From assembly GCA_947178685.1 (NCBI GenBank), contig CAMWZE010000008.1, positions 1 to 15,219 of the forward strand: DNA of 15,219 bases, written 5' to 3'. Below, piece after piece: positions 6,510 through 14,260 of the stretch; the first letter of the stretch is position 1, and each line of letters opens with the position of its first letter. The notes below the pieces were generated by a model. That model saw only the letters and a program-made list of their open reading frames with translations. It was not told the DNA's origin and ran no database searches. Origin of the DNA: an uncultured Porphyromonadaceae bacterium. GTDB taxonomy: Bacteria; Bacteroidota; Bacteroidia; Bacteroidales; Muribaculaceae. Both the position numbers and the translations under genes were made by a program.

Positions 6510-8162
6510 TCAATAGCCGGGGTTCTGCTTGAGGAGCGGATTGCCGGCCATGGCATCGGATGGAAGGGGGAAACGCTTCTTGGTGTCGTCGGTGGGTTTA
6601 TGGGCCCACCAGCTCTCGGTGGTGTAGAGACCGAGTCGGATAAGGTCGGTGCGGCGGCGTCCCTCACCGAGGAACTCAGTCTGCCATTCATCGGCCATAC
6701 GATAGACATCAAGGTTGGCCTCGGTGACAGGGTCGGGATCGTTGCCACCCTCGAAATTGCGTTTACGCACCTCGTTGATCAGTCGGGCGGCACCGGCCTT
6801 GTCGCCTGAGCGCCACTTGCACTCGGCAAGCATATAATACACCTCAGTGAAGCGCATGCAGGGGAAATCGGGGTTCCAGAGAAGATCCTTGTCGGTTACA
6901 TTGGGGATAGGCATCTTCACGAGACGCACGCCGGAAACCTCCGAGCCGTCCATCATGGTGCTGCTGTTGCCGGTGACATTCACATAATCGACAAGCACGA
7001 CCTCCTGACCGGCCTTATCCTTCTGCCCGATGGCTACCTCGCCGGTGTAGGGGTTCTTCTGCAAGCCAACGCAGAACATACCCTCATACTGCTTGTCGCC
7101 ATGGTAGACGTAGGGCTTCTTACGAAGGTCGGCATCGTTATACTTCTCGTAGCTCTTGCCAAGCTTATAGTCCATCACCGGACCACCCTCCTTCTCACGC
7201 GAGGGGGAGAGGATGAAGCCATTGTAGCGCGATGCCGGGAAGGGGCAGTTGAAATATTTGTCGGCCTGATGATTGTAGAAGTAGCGGTAATACCAGTTGA
7301 ACTCCATCTTGGAATTCTGCGAGGGGACATACCATACAGCCTCTGTGGACTTATCGTTGTCGAAACAATGGGGGCCATACCAGGTGGGGTCGATGGCATA
7401 GTCGCCGTATACGCCGTCGATGAGATCCTGACAGATGGCGGCACACTCGGCATAATGATCGCCGGCACCGTAAGCCTCCGCATTGAAGTAGAGCTCGGCG
7501 AGCATCATGGCTGCGGCGCCGCGACGGATGTAACCATCCTGTGCCTCACCCAAGGAGGCCTTCGGCTGGAGCGCGGGGATCGCGTTCTTGAAAAGCGACT
7601 CGCAATGGTCGAAGGTCTCCTTATCAGTAGAACGGGCGCAAGGGCTGTCGTTGTTGCTGTAATAGATGGGGAGACCGCCGAAATAGTCGAGGCCACGCAT
7701 GTAATACCACCCCATGATGGCATTGAGCTGGTTGAGATGGTCTTGCTTAACCTGCTCGGAGAGACCGATGGCCACATAGTTTACGCCGGAGAGATCCTCC
7801 TTCGCCTCAAGAGTGCGGGCGATGGCCTCGAGAGTGCCGGTCCACACGTTCTTGACGTGGCGGTCGTCGCCGGTCCAGGTGTGTTCCTGGAGGCGGATAT
7901 ACTCACCGTTGTTGTAGAAGTCGCTGCCACGGGTGGGGCAAGCCATCTCATCGGTGGTGAGTTCCTGAAGATACCAACGCTCGGCACCAAGATACCACTT
8001 CCAGTGGGTGAAGGGGCGGCAGAGGATGGCGTAAGTATTCTCCGGACAAGTGATGAACGTGTCGGGAGTGACGCTGGAGTAGAACTTCTCGTCAAGGTCG
8101 CACGAAACGAGAGAAGCGCCGGCCAGCAAGGAGAGAGCTATATATTTCAGTTTAGATTTCAT
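6510..8162 (-). CDS. susD: SusD/RagB-family nutrient-binding outer-membrane lipoprotein
   Basis: A 550-residue SusD-like lipoprotein that would cap the SusC transporter and bind the ligand at the cell surface. The ATG at 8162 gives a proper signal peptide and lipobox (LVSC, Cys21). An in-frame extension to 8282 would overlap susC and add 40 residues with no signal character, so it was dropped. Family hallmarks are a GGLPIYY block after the first helices, the helical LAECKWRSGDKAGAA segment near 445-459, EFLGEGRRRTDLIRLG near 496-511, and the C-terminal PLPSDAMAGNPLLKQNPGY. It starts 25 bases after the susC stop. The symbol denotes the family position; the ligand is unlikely to be starch, given the neighbours. 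No SusE/SusF-type gene follows it. Confidence 0.95.
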   Translation of the reverse strand: MKSKLKYIALSLLAGASLVSCDLDEKFYSSVTPDTFITCPENTYAILCRPFTHWKWYLGAERWYLQELTTDEMACPTRGSDFYNNGEYIRLQEHTWTGDDRHVKNVWTGTLEAIARTLEAKEDLSGVNYVAIGLSEQVKQDHLNQLNAIMGWYYMRGLDYFGGLPIYYSNNDSPCARSTDKETFDHCESLFKNAIPALQPKASLGEAQDGYIRRGAAAMMLAELYFNAEAYGAGDHYAECAAICQDLIDGVYGDYAIDPTWYGPHCFDNDKSTEAVWYVPSQNSKMEFNWYYRYFYNHQADKYFNCPFPASRYNGFILSPSREKEGGPVMDYKLGKSYEKYNDADLRKKPYVYHGDKQYEGMFCVGLQKNPYTGEVAIGQKDKAGQEVVLVDYVNVTGNSSTMMDGSEVSGVRLVKMPIPNVTDKDLLWNPDFPCMRFTEVYYMLAECKWRSGDKAGAARLINEVRKRNFEGGNDPDPVTEANLDVYRMADEWQTEFLGEGRRRTDLIRLGLYTTESWWAHKPTDDTKKRFPLPSDAMAGNPLLKQNPGY

Positions 8163-8187
8163 AGTCGGTTTAGTTGTTTGATCAGGA

Positions 8188-11154
8188 TCAGAATGTAAGC
8201 TGTGCGCCGAAAGTCCAGCGGGTGGTCTGGGGATACATCGTGGCCGAGCTGCGGATATACTCCACACCGGGGTAGAGACCATTGATGCTCACCTCGGGAT
8301 TGTAGCCCTTATAGCGGGTCCAGGTGGCGAGGTCGCGGACGGTGACGTAGAATCTGGCGCGAGAGATAAACTTATTCCACTTGCTGAGATTGAGGGTATA
8401 GCCGAGAGAGATAGCATCGATCTTGAGGAAGGAAGCATCGCTCAGGAAGTAGTCGGAGGTGATGCGTGAGTCGTTGATAGCCGTGTTGTCGGTGTAGGCG
8501 ATCTTCAGCACATTCTCCTGCGATGAGGTCTGCAGGCCATGATAGAGATTGAGCTCGCTGAACACATCATAGTCGATCCAGGAACGGAGCTGGATGCCGA
8601 GGTCGAAGTCGCGGTAGCGGAGATTGTTCTCCCAGGAGAGGATTACCTTCGGGATGGCATTTCCCACCCAGTGCTTGTTCTCATCTACGAGGTTGTTGAT
8701 GCTGCCATCCTTGGCCGGGACAATGTTATTATCCTTGTCGTAGATAAGCCACTTGCCGTTCTCATCGAGGCCGGCATATTTGAAGAGCCAGAACTGACCG
8801 ATCTTGGAGCCGTTGACGAGCTTCTGCTCATAACCCATCGAAGCCGGCATGGCATCGGGGAGCATGAAGGAGTCGCTGTCGCCGAGGTTCTTTATCTTTG
8901 AGGAGTTCTGCGACACACGGAGTGTGGAGGTCCAGGAGAATTGTCTTGTCTGCACGGGCACGCCGGAGAGCTCCAACTCCCAACCGGTGTTGGTGAGACT
9001 GCCGATATTCTTCATCACAGTGGAATAGACCATCGGGGGCACGGGAGCCGCCACTTCGAAGAGCATGTCGTCGACACGGCGATGATACCAATCGAACTTA
9101 CCGGAAAGGCGCTGGTCGAGCACGGCGAAGTCAAGACCCACGTTGAACTCCTTCTTCTCCTCCCACTTGAGGTCGGGGTTGATGTTCTTGGTGGAGCCGT
9201 AGCCCGGCTGCCAGATGCCGTTGGTGGGATACATATCGTTCGACTTATAGGTACGCACGGTGTAACCGCTGCCGAAGTCGTTGTTACCGGTGACACCGTA
9301 GCCCACACGGATCTTGAGATCGTTGAGCCACTCCACATCCTCCATAAACTGCTCGCGGTTGATGCGCCAGCCGGCAGAGAGCGACCAGAAGTTGCCCCAG
9401 CGGTTGTTCTTACCGAACTTTGAGGAACCCTCGCGACGGTAGCTTGCAGTGGCGAGATACTTGTCGGCATAGGTGTAGTTGACACGGCCGAAGAATGAGA
9501 TGAGACGCTCGCGGGGACCCTTGTTTGACGACATTGAAGCCTGGCCGTCGCTGAGGTCGGTGCCCGCGCTCATATCCCAGGGGCCGATGCCGTCGACGGT
9601 GAAGTTGGCGTTGGTCATATCAAATTTCTCAGTGCCGTCATTCTGATAGTAGCTGTAGCCGGCCACCGCATCGATGTAGTTCTCTCCGAAATCGCGCACA
9701 TAGTTGGCATAAGCCTCAAACGACTTGTTGAGAGTCTTGGAGAACTGGTGGGTGGCTTTGCCACGCTTGCTTGAGGTGACGCTCTCATTATGCTTCTGCT
9801 GATAATAGAGGTAATACTGATACTGACGGAGGTCGATACCCATGGTGCCCTGCACGGAGAAACCCTTGAAAAGATTCAGCTTGAGGGTAGCGTCGCCGAG
9901 AAACCACTGGTCTTTTGCGGAATAATCCTTATACTCGATGTCGGCCACCGGGTTCCAGGAGTTGCCACCCATACCGATGCCGGAGACGTTATAGTCGCTC
10001 GGATTCTCAGGGTCGTAGAGAGGAATGGTAGGGTTAAGCTCGATAGATTTCTGGAAGGTGTAGGTGCCGTTGCGCTTGTCACGGTCGGCCTGGCGGAACT
10101 GCGATTTCACGGAGATCTCAGCGATGCCGTCCCACATGCGGTAGCGGCCATTGATGCGGCCTGAATAGTCCTTGCGGCCGTCGCCCTTCACGATGCCCTC
10201 CTGATTGGAATAGAGCAGCGAGGAATAGAGCTGGAGATCTTTGGTGCCACCGGAAATCGTGACCACATGACGCTGGCTGAAAGGATTCTCACGAGTGAGC
10301 TCCTTATACCAGTCGGTGTCATAGCCATAGTCATAACCGAGTCCGCGCTCCACATACTCCTGCGAGGAGAGGAGGTCGAGATGCTTACGCACACTCTCCA
10401 CGGAGAGCTCACAGGTGTAGTTGACCTGAGTCTTACCCTCCTTTGCTCTCTTGGTGGTGACGAGGATCACACCGGCGGCGGCACGTGTGCCATAGATAGC
10501 GCCCGCCGAAGCATCCTTGAGCACATCGATCGACTGGATATCCTCCTGGTTGATCGCACGGATATCGCCGCCCGGCACGCCGTCGATCACCACGAGGGGA
10601 CCCTGTCCGGCATTGACCGAAGCCACACCACGGAGCTGATAGCCGTTGGAGGCATTGGGGGATGAGTTGCCGGTGGTGGTGAGACCGGAGATCTTACCCT
10701 GGAGGGCGGTGGCGATTGTAGCACCACCGAGGCCTGACATCATATCGTCGGCCGTGACAGAGGTGATGGCAGAGGTGACGCGCTTCTTCTCCATTGTGCC
10801 ATAGCCCACCACGACAACCTCGCTAAGCACCTGATTATCGTCTTTCATGACAATGTCGTAATGTTTTTTTCCGGCCTCCACCTTCACGGTGGCGGTCATT
10901 TTGCCGATATAAGTGACCTTAAGGGTCTGTCCGGCCTTGGCATCAATGGAGAAGTTGCCGTCAAGGTCAGCCACAGTGGCCAGTTTTGTACCCTCCACCG
11001 AGATTGTGGCACCGGTGAGAGGCTCGCCGTCTTCCTCGGTGACTGTACCGGTGACCTGCGCGGCCAGGGACATGAAAGCCGAAGAGAGCAGACATAGTAG
11101 AAGGATGCTGAAGAGCCTTTTGAAGGAGTCAGCCATATGATGATTGATAGTCAT
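8188..11154 (-). CDS. susC: SusC/RagA-family TonB-linked outer-membrane transporter
   Basis: A 988-residue TonB-dependent receptor that would import the ligand handed over by SusD. A signal peptide (cleavage near AAQ, residues 31-33) precedes a carboxypeptidase-regulatory-like domain (about 34-105). After it come VVVVGYGT (113-120), the plug domain (about 120-235, with DVLKDASAGAIYGTRAA at 210-226) and the 22-stranded barrel, ending in a terminal aromatic Phe as usual for barrel assembly. There is no STN domain, so sigma/anti-sigma signalling through this receptor is not expected. The ATG at 11154 is 15 bases after the preceding stop. A second in-frame ATG at 11136 (MADSFKR) also gives a complete signal peptide and could be the true start. 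The gene is intact and of normal length. Unusually, it is the third gene of the operon and not the first. Confidence 0.96.
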   Translation of the reverse strand: MTINHHMADSFKRLFSILLLCLLSSAFMSLAAQVTGTVTEEDGEPLTGATISVEGTKLATVADLDGNFSIDAKAGQTLKVTYIGKMTATVKVEAGKKHYDIVMKDDNQVLSEVVVVGYGTMEKKRVTSAITSVTADDMMSGLGGATIATALQGKISGLTTTGNSSPNASNGYQLRGVASVNAGQGPLVVIDGVPGGDIRAINQEDIQSIDVLKDASAGAIYGTRAAAGVILVTTKRAKEGKTQVNYTCELSVESVRKHLDLLSSQEYVERGLGYDYGYDTDWYKELTRENPFSQRHVVTISGGTKDLQLYSSLLYSNQEGIVKGDGRKDYSGRINGRYRMWDGIAEISVKSQFRQADRDKRNGTYTFQKSIELNPTIPLYDPENPSDYNVSGIGMGGNSWNPVADIEYKDYSAKDQWFLGDATLKLNLFKGFSVQGTMGIDLRQYQYYLYYQQKHNESVTSSKRGKATHQFSKTLNKSFEAYANYVRDFGENYIDAVAGYSYYQNDGTEKFDMTNANFTVDGIGPWDMSAGTDLSDGQASMSSNKGPRERLISFFGRVNYTYADKYLATASYRREGSSKFGKNNRWGNFWSLSAGWRINREQFMEDVEWLNDLKIRVGYGVTGNNDFGSGYTVRTYKSNDMYPTNGIWQPGYGSTKNINPDLKWEEKKEFNVGLDFAVLDQRLSGKFDWYHRRVDDMLFEVAAPVPPMVYSTVMKNIGSLTNTGWELELSGVPVQTRQFSWTSTLRVSQNSSKIKNLGDSDSFMLPDAMPASMGYEQKLVNGSKIGQFWLFKYAGLDENGKWLIYDKDNNIVPAKDGSINNLVDENKHWVGNAIPKVILSWENNLRYRDFDLGIQLRSWIDYDVFSELNLYHGLQTSSQENVLKIAYTDNTAINDSRITSDYFLSDASFLKIDAISLGYTLNLSKWNKFISRARFYVTVRDLATWTRYKGYNPEVSINGLYPGVEYIRSSATMYPQTTRWTFGAQLTF

Positions 11155-11169
11155 TTTGTCTGGTTAGTT

Positions 11170-12765
11170 TTATTTGGTCTCGATTCGGGTTACTTTAAGG
11201 TCGTCCATAAACCAACGGAAGTAAGAGGTCTTTCCGTTGTCGGGATATGTTTCAAGCGACTTGAATCCGTTGCTGATGAAAGCAGTGGCGCCGATGATGA
11301 TGCGGGTGTTGGATGTGGCACCCTTCACCTTTACGGAGAGAGGAGTCCAGGTCCAGGGGATGGTCTTATCGGCGTTATTGAAAGGAGCGAGATCCTGACT
11401 CTGCGTCTTGCTGAGTCCATTCTCGATCTCACCGTCACCCTCGATGACTACAGTTACCGTCATCGGGTCGGTGCCGTTCTTGGCGGCAAGGAAAGAGATC
11501 TCCACATCGGCATATCTGCCGTTTTCGATAGGAAGATCCTCCTTGATAGCGATGGCAGTCTGATTTCCACCCTTATTGAATTTCAGATAGCCGTCCATCG
11601 CATAGACCACCTTGGCCGATGCATTATAGTCGGTGTATTTCTGATTGAAGAGTGAAAGCACATCACTGAATCCATTGCCGGCGAAATCCCATGTGTAGAT
11701 GTTACGGGCATCGTTGGGAGCGCCGCCGTTGATATTGGCCACCTGATCTGAGCCGCCGACCACCCATGAGAAGTCGTCGCTGAAGTAGACGAAACCCACC
11801 TCCTTAGAATCGGGGAGCGTCTGGCTTGAGAGCTGAGCCACAGAAGCGGAGAGCACAAGGCCATGAGCTGTAGTGATGGTGATGAAGCCCTCGCGGGGAG
11901 CCCCCTCGTTGGCCTCGGCAGTGACAGTGACAAGGGTCTCCCCTGCCTCACCGTTGGCGGGATCTACAGATATCCACTCAGGTTTCTCAGTGACACTCCA
12001 CGCCTCGATGCACCCTACAGTCAGCTCGGAAGAGAGTGACTCCGCGGCACCGAAAGAGAGTTTGGTCACGAGCTGTCCGTCGGCCTTCACGGAGAAAGCC
12101 TCGCCATCCTGATGCACAGTGGCATAGCGTTCAAGTCCGCCGGCAGTGACGATGATCTTAGCCTCGCGGGCAGAGCCGGTGGAGTTAAGATCTACAGAGA
12201 AAGTGACGACCGCCTGTCCGGCAGAGCCGGCTGTCTTGCCGGGATGTATCCAGTCGCAACCCTCGGAAAGAGCTACAGCCCAGTCGGAATTGGTATCCAC
12301 AGTAATCTGCAGATTCTCATCAGCCTCCGGAGCTCCGAGAGTAGTGACGTTGATTAACGCAGGCGACACGGTGAGCGCACCCACCTTCTTATTCTGAGTC
12401 ACCGCAAGGAGCTCGGTCTTATCAGAACCCGAGAGACGTATCTCTACGAAACCGCGACGCGATTCGCCCGAGAGATTCTCATCGGCGGTAACAAAAATCT
12501 TATGCTCACCCCGAGTGCCGGCCTCGCGCGAGAGATGGATCCATTCATCCTTCTGCGACACACGCCAGTCGCCGGTGGCGTTCAGAGTGAATGAAGGCTC
12601 AATGCCCGAGGCGTTGAGACCGTCGTATTCCAGCGAGAACTCACGGTTGTCGGCCTTGAAATAGGCGGGAAGCTTATCGTCGTCGCTACAAGCCGTGAAG
12701 ATGGTGGCAGTGCCGACAGAAAGCAGGAGAGAAGCCGCGATCAGAAAATTTCCGATTAGTTTCAT
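11170..12765 (-). CDS. Surface lipoprotein with three BACON-like domains and a shared C-terminal domain
   Basis: A 531-residue lipoprotein. The ATG at 12765 is preferred over an in-frame TTG three codons upstream (12774). Cys26 follows IFTA and is followed by Ser-Asp-Asp-Asp, close to the export signal described for Bacteroides surface lipoproteins. Three BACON-like repeats (about 37-124, 128-220 and 224-312) each carry a paired Trp pattern (W near mid-domain, then [ED]WI). BACON domains are thought to bind glycans or mucin, or to act as spacers. Residues from about 323 to the end form a beta-rich domain of a kind I do not recognise by name. It contains DDFSW, DARNIYTWD, TRIIIG and FRWFMDDLKVTRI, and is clearly homologous to the C-terminus of the preceding gene product. 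It is probably an accessory surface binding protein extended away from the membrane. No catalytic motif is visible. Confidence 0.88.
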   Translation of the reverse strand: MKLIGNFLIAASLLLSVGTATIFTACSDDDKLPAYFKADNREFSLEYDGLNASGIEPSFTLNATGDWRVSQKDEWIHLSREAGTRGEHKIFVTADENLSGESRRGFVEIRLSGSDKTELLAVTQNKKVGALTVSPALINVTTLGAPEADENLQITVDTNSDWAVALSEGCDWIHPGKTAGSAGQAVVTFSVDLNSTGSAREAKIIVTAGGLERYATVHQDGEAFSVKADGQLVTKLSFGAAESLSSELTVGCIEAWSVTEKPEWISVDPANGEAGETLVTVTAEANEGAPREGFITITTAHGLVLSASVAQLSSQTLPDSKEVGFVYFSDDFSWVVGGSDQVANINGGAPNDARNIYTWDFAGNGFSDVLSLFNQKYTDYNASAKVVYAMDGYLKFNKGGNQTAIAIKEDLPIENGRYADVEISFLAAKNGTDPMTVTVVIEGDGEIENGLSKTQSQDLAPFNNADKTIPWTWTPLSVKVKGATSNTRIIIGATAFISNGFKSLETYPDNGKTSYFRWFMDDLKVTRIETK

Positions 12766-12805
12766 GATATACAAATATGCTATTTTTCAATATATTAAAG
12801 CGTAA

Positions 12806-13783
12806 TCAGCGAGCAATGCGCTCCACCTTGAGATCGTCCATATACCAACGGAAAGTGCCGCTGTTGTTGATGCCATCCTTCACGAATGTCTGATCGCCGA
12901 TTATGATTCTGGTTTTTGAAGAGACTCCGCGTATCTCGACACTGACGGGCGACCATGTGAGCTTATCGCCCGACATAGCAACCGGGGCGGAGATCATTCT
13001 GGAGCCCGACTGAGAGGCGCCGTCGATGGTGCCGTCACCCTCAATCGCCACTACAACGGTGGTCTTGTCGGAGTTGTAACGGGCGCAACGGAAGCTGACC
13101 TTCACGTTGGTAGACTTACCGGCGGCAATGCCGAGGTCGCGGATGGCGATCGCTGTTATTGTGTTTGTCTTGTCAAACTTAATATAGCCATCCATTGTAT
13201 ACACCGTCTTGGCGTTGGAGTTAAGGTCGTCATAACGAGCCTGGAAGAAAGGCAGAGAGGTCTGGAAACCGTTGGCGGCATAGTCCCAGGTATAGATGTT
13301 GCGGGCATCGCCGATTGACTGGTTGCCTACGTCGTCGCTACCACCCACACACCAGGAGAAGTCGTCTTCATAATATACGTAGCCCACAGGCATGCGGTCG
13401 TCGCGGTCTTCCTCAAGATTCTGCACCACTGTTATAAGCTCGCTTAGATTAGGACCGGAAGCGATTGTGAGATGGCCGGTGCGCTCCATACCCGACTCAT
13501 TCTCATCGGCCAAGATATTCAGGGTAACTCCACCGATTCCCATCGGTTTGTCGACAGAGAGCCATTCGGCATCGCTCGAGACCTCATAGCCCTTGTTGGC
13601 CACCACATAGAGAGTGGCACCGGCACCGGTTTCGAGAGTGCCCGTTTTGATCAGCTCAATTCTGTTCTGATCAACTTTCAGCCGGGGAACCGCATCTTCG
13701 GCTGTGTCTTCCACACCACATGCCGAAAGGCCCGCGCAACAGATTGCGAAGACTGCAAGTGGCTTGAAAAAGAACTGTTTCAT
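12806..13783 (-). CDS. Surface lipoprotein with one BACON-like domain and a shared C-terminal domain
   Basis: The first gene of the operon encodes a 325-residue lipoprotein with lipobox LSAC (Cys22). One BACON-like domain (about 34-122, EWLSV at 73-77) is followed by a C-terminal domain from about 133. That domain shares DDFSW, DARNIYTWD, YTMDGY, TRIIIG and FRWYMDDLKVERI with the next gene's product. The two genes are therefore paralogues that differ mainly in the number of BACON repeats, one against three, and they probably arose by tandem duplication with domain gain or loss. The role is probably surface binding of the operon's substrate, with this copy closer to the membrane. It starts at the ATG at 13783 after a long leader. 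The export signal after Cys (Gly-Val-Glu-Asp) is less typical than in its paralogue. Confidence 0.88.
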   Translation of the reverse strand: MKQFFFKPLAVFAICCAGLSACGVEDTAEDAVPRLKVDQNRIELIKTGTLETGAGATLYVVANKGYEVSSDAEWLSVDKPMGIGGVTLNILADENESGMERTGHLTIASGPNLSELITVVQNLEEDRDDRMPVGYVYYEDDFSWCVGGSDDVGNQSIGDARNIYTWDYAANGFQTSLPFFQARYDDLNSNAKTVYTMDGYIKFDKTNTITAIAIRDLGIAAGKSTNVKVSFRCARYNSDKTTVVVAIEGDGTIDGASQSGSRMISAPVAMSGDKLTWSPVSVEIRGVSSKTRIIIGDQTFVKDGINNSGTFRWYMDDLKVERIAR

Positions 13784-13855
13784 AAGTTTAGAAGGTTATT
13801 TTGGTTAGATAGGTAATCGGCGCAAATGCCATCGTTTCAGCCACAGCATCCACGG

Positions 13856-13874
13856 GAGAGCCTTGTGAGAGCCT
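13856..13874. repeat. 8-bp direct repeat with 11-bp period in the operon leader
   Basis: GAGAGCCT occurs at 13856-13863 and again at 13867-13874. The period of 11 bp is about one helical turn, so both copies would face the same side of DNA. It could be a regulator site or chance. Confidence 0.35.
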
Positions 13875-13950
13875 ACCGGGACTACTGTAGCCGACGAGAT
13901 GATGAAAGGTTGAAAAGATATATCATATAGGTGGTCATGAAGAGAGCTGA

Positions 13951-13971
13951 AAGGGAGCGAGAAGGGAGCGA
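13951..13971. repeat. 10-bp direct repeat with 11-bp period in the operon leader
   Basis: AAGGGAGCGA occurs at 13951-13960 and 13962-13971, separated by one base. The 11-bp spacing puts the copies one helical turn apart, as in tandem sites bound by a dimeric activator or response regulator. The position is about 60-80 bases downstream of the predicted start, so it could act on DNA or in the RNA leader. Confidence 0.45.
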
Positions 13972-13987
13972 ATCTTTCAATGTTTAG

Positions 13988-14013
13988 CTTTCGTATTTTT
14001 ACCAAAACGAAAG
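13988..14013. promoter_or_regulatory. Inverted repeat just after the operon start, candidate DeoR-type operator
   Basis: CTTTCGT (13988-13994) and ACGAAAG (14007-14013) are perfect complements across 12 bases, placed at about +15 to +40 from the predicted start. The TTTCG...CGAAA form recalls operators described for GlpR/DeoR-family repressors, and such a repressor gene lies just upstream. The position would suit repression. It could instead be an RNA hairpin in the leader. The assignment is inferred. Confidence 0.4.
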
Positions 14014-14034
14014 TTAACATATTTCAATTCGCAA

Positions 14035-14065
14035 CAAAAGTATAATAAAATTTGTTAACTGCAAA
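14035..14065 (-). promoter_or_regulatory. Promoter of the seven-gene utilisation operon (Bacteroidetes -33/-7 type)
   Basis: On the minus strand TTTG (14065-14062) is followed by 19 bases and TACTTTTG (14042-14035), matching TTTG-N19-TAnnTTTG exactly. It is the only match I found between the repressor gene and the first BACON gene, and it points at the operon. GTTAAC occurs on both sides (14013-14018 and 14054-14059), which may be incidental. Confidence 0.75.
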
Positions 14066-14130
14066 ATTTCTCGGGAAATATTTTTATTTAAGGTACTAAA
14101 ATAAGGCTATCAAGCGCGTATATATATGAA

Positions 14131-14166
14131 ATATGGCCGGGGAAACAACGAAATTCCCGGCCATAT
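14131..14166 (-). terminator. Hairpin between the repressor gene and the operon promoter, likely terminator
   Basis: ATATGGCCGGG (14131-14141) and CCCGGCCATAT (14156-14166) form a perfect GC-rich 11-bp stem, with one further G-T and one A-T pair inside. It lies 95 bases after the repressor stop codon and before the operon promoter. On the minus strand the tail is only moderately T-rich (TTCATATATATA), so termination may be incomplete, allowing some read-through into the operon. The stretch 14167-14260 shows nothing else. Confidence 0.55.
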
Positions 14167-14260
14167 GAAATAATGCAAAAGTTTCCTAACGAAATCACCG
14201 AAGAGGGCTGTCACCACTTCTAAAAAAGATGGGACACGGAGAGAGAAAGAGGCACTCCGG

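Larger units (their letters stand above)
13784..14034 (-). promoter_or_regulatory. Long 5' leader of the utilisation operon
   Basis: About 245 bases separate the predicted transcription start (near 14028-14031) from the first ATG, which is long for such an operon. The leader holds an inverted repeat at 13988-14013 and two sets of direct repeats with the same 11-bp period (13951-13971 and 13856-13874). No known riboswitch class was recognised. An open frame of 71 codons (14020-13805) runs through it but has no family resemblance and is not called as a gene. Confidence 0.45.

Noticed and set aside
7101..8198. 365-codon plus-strand open frame opposite susD
   Set aside because: It fully mirrors a confident SusD gene; its Val/Ile/Gly/Glu-rich translation is typical of an antisense shadow. 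The same holds for the plus-strand frames at 5007-6068 and 4060-4812.
8163..8282. 40-residue N-terminal extension of SusD
   Set aside because: It overlaps the end of susC and lacks signal character, while the internal ATG at 8162 gives a clear signal peptide and lipobox.
13805..14020. 71-codon open frame in the operon leader
   Set aside because: It starts only about 8 bases after the predicted transcription start, resembles no family, and covers the leader repeats. It may be chance, though a leader peptide cannot be fully excluded.
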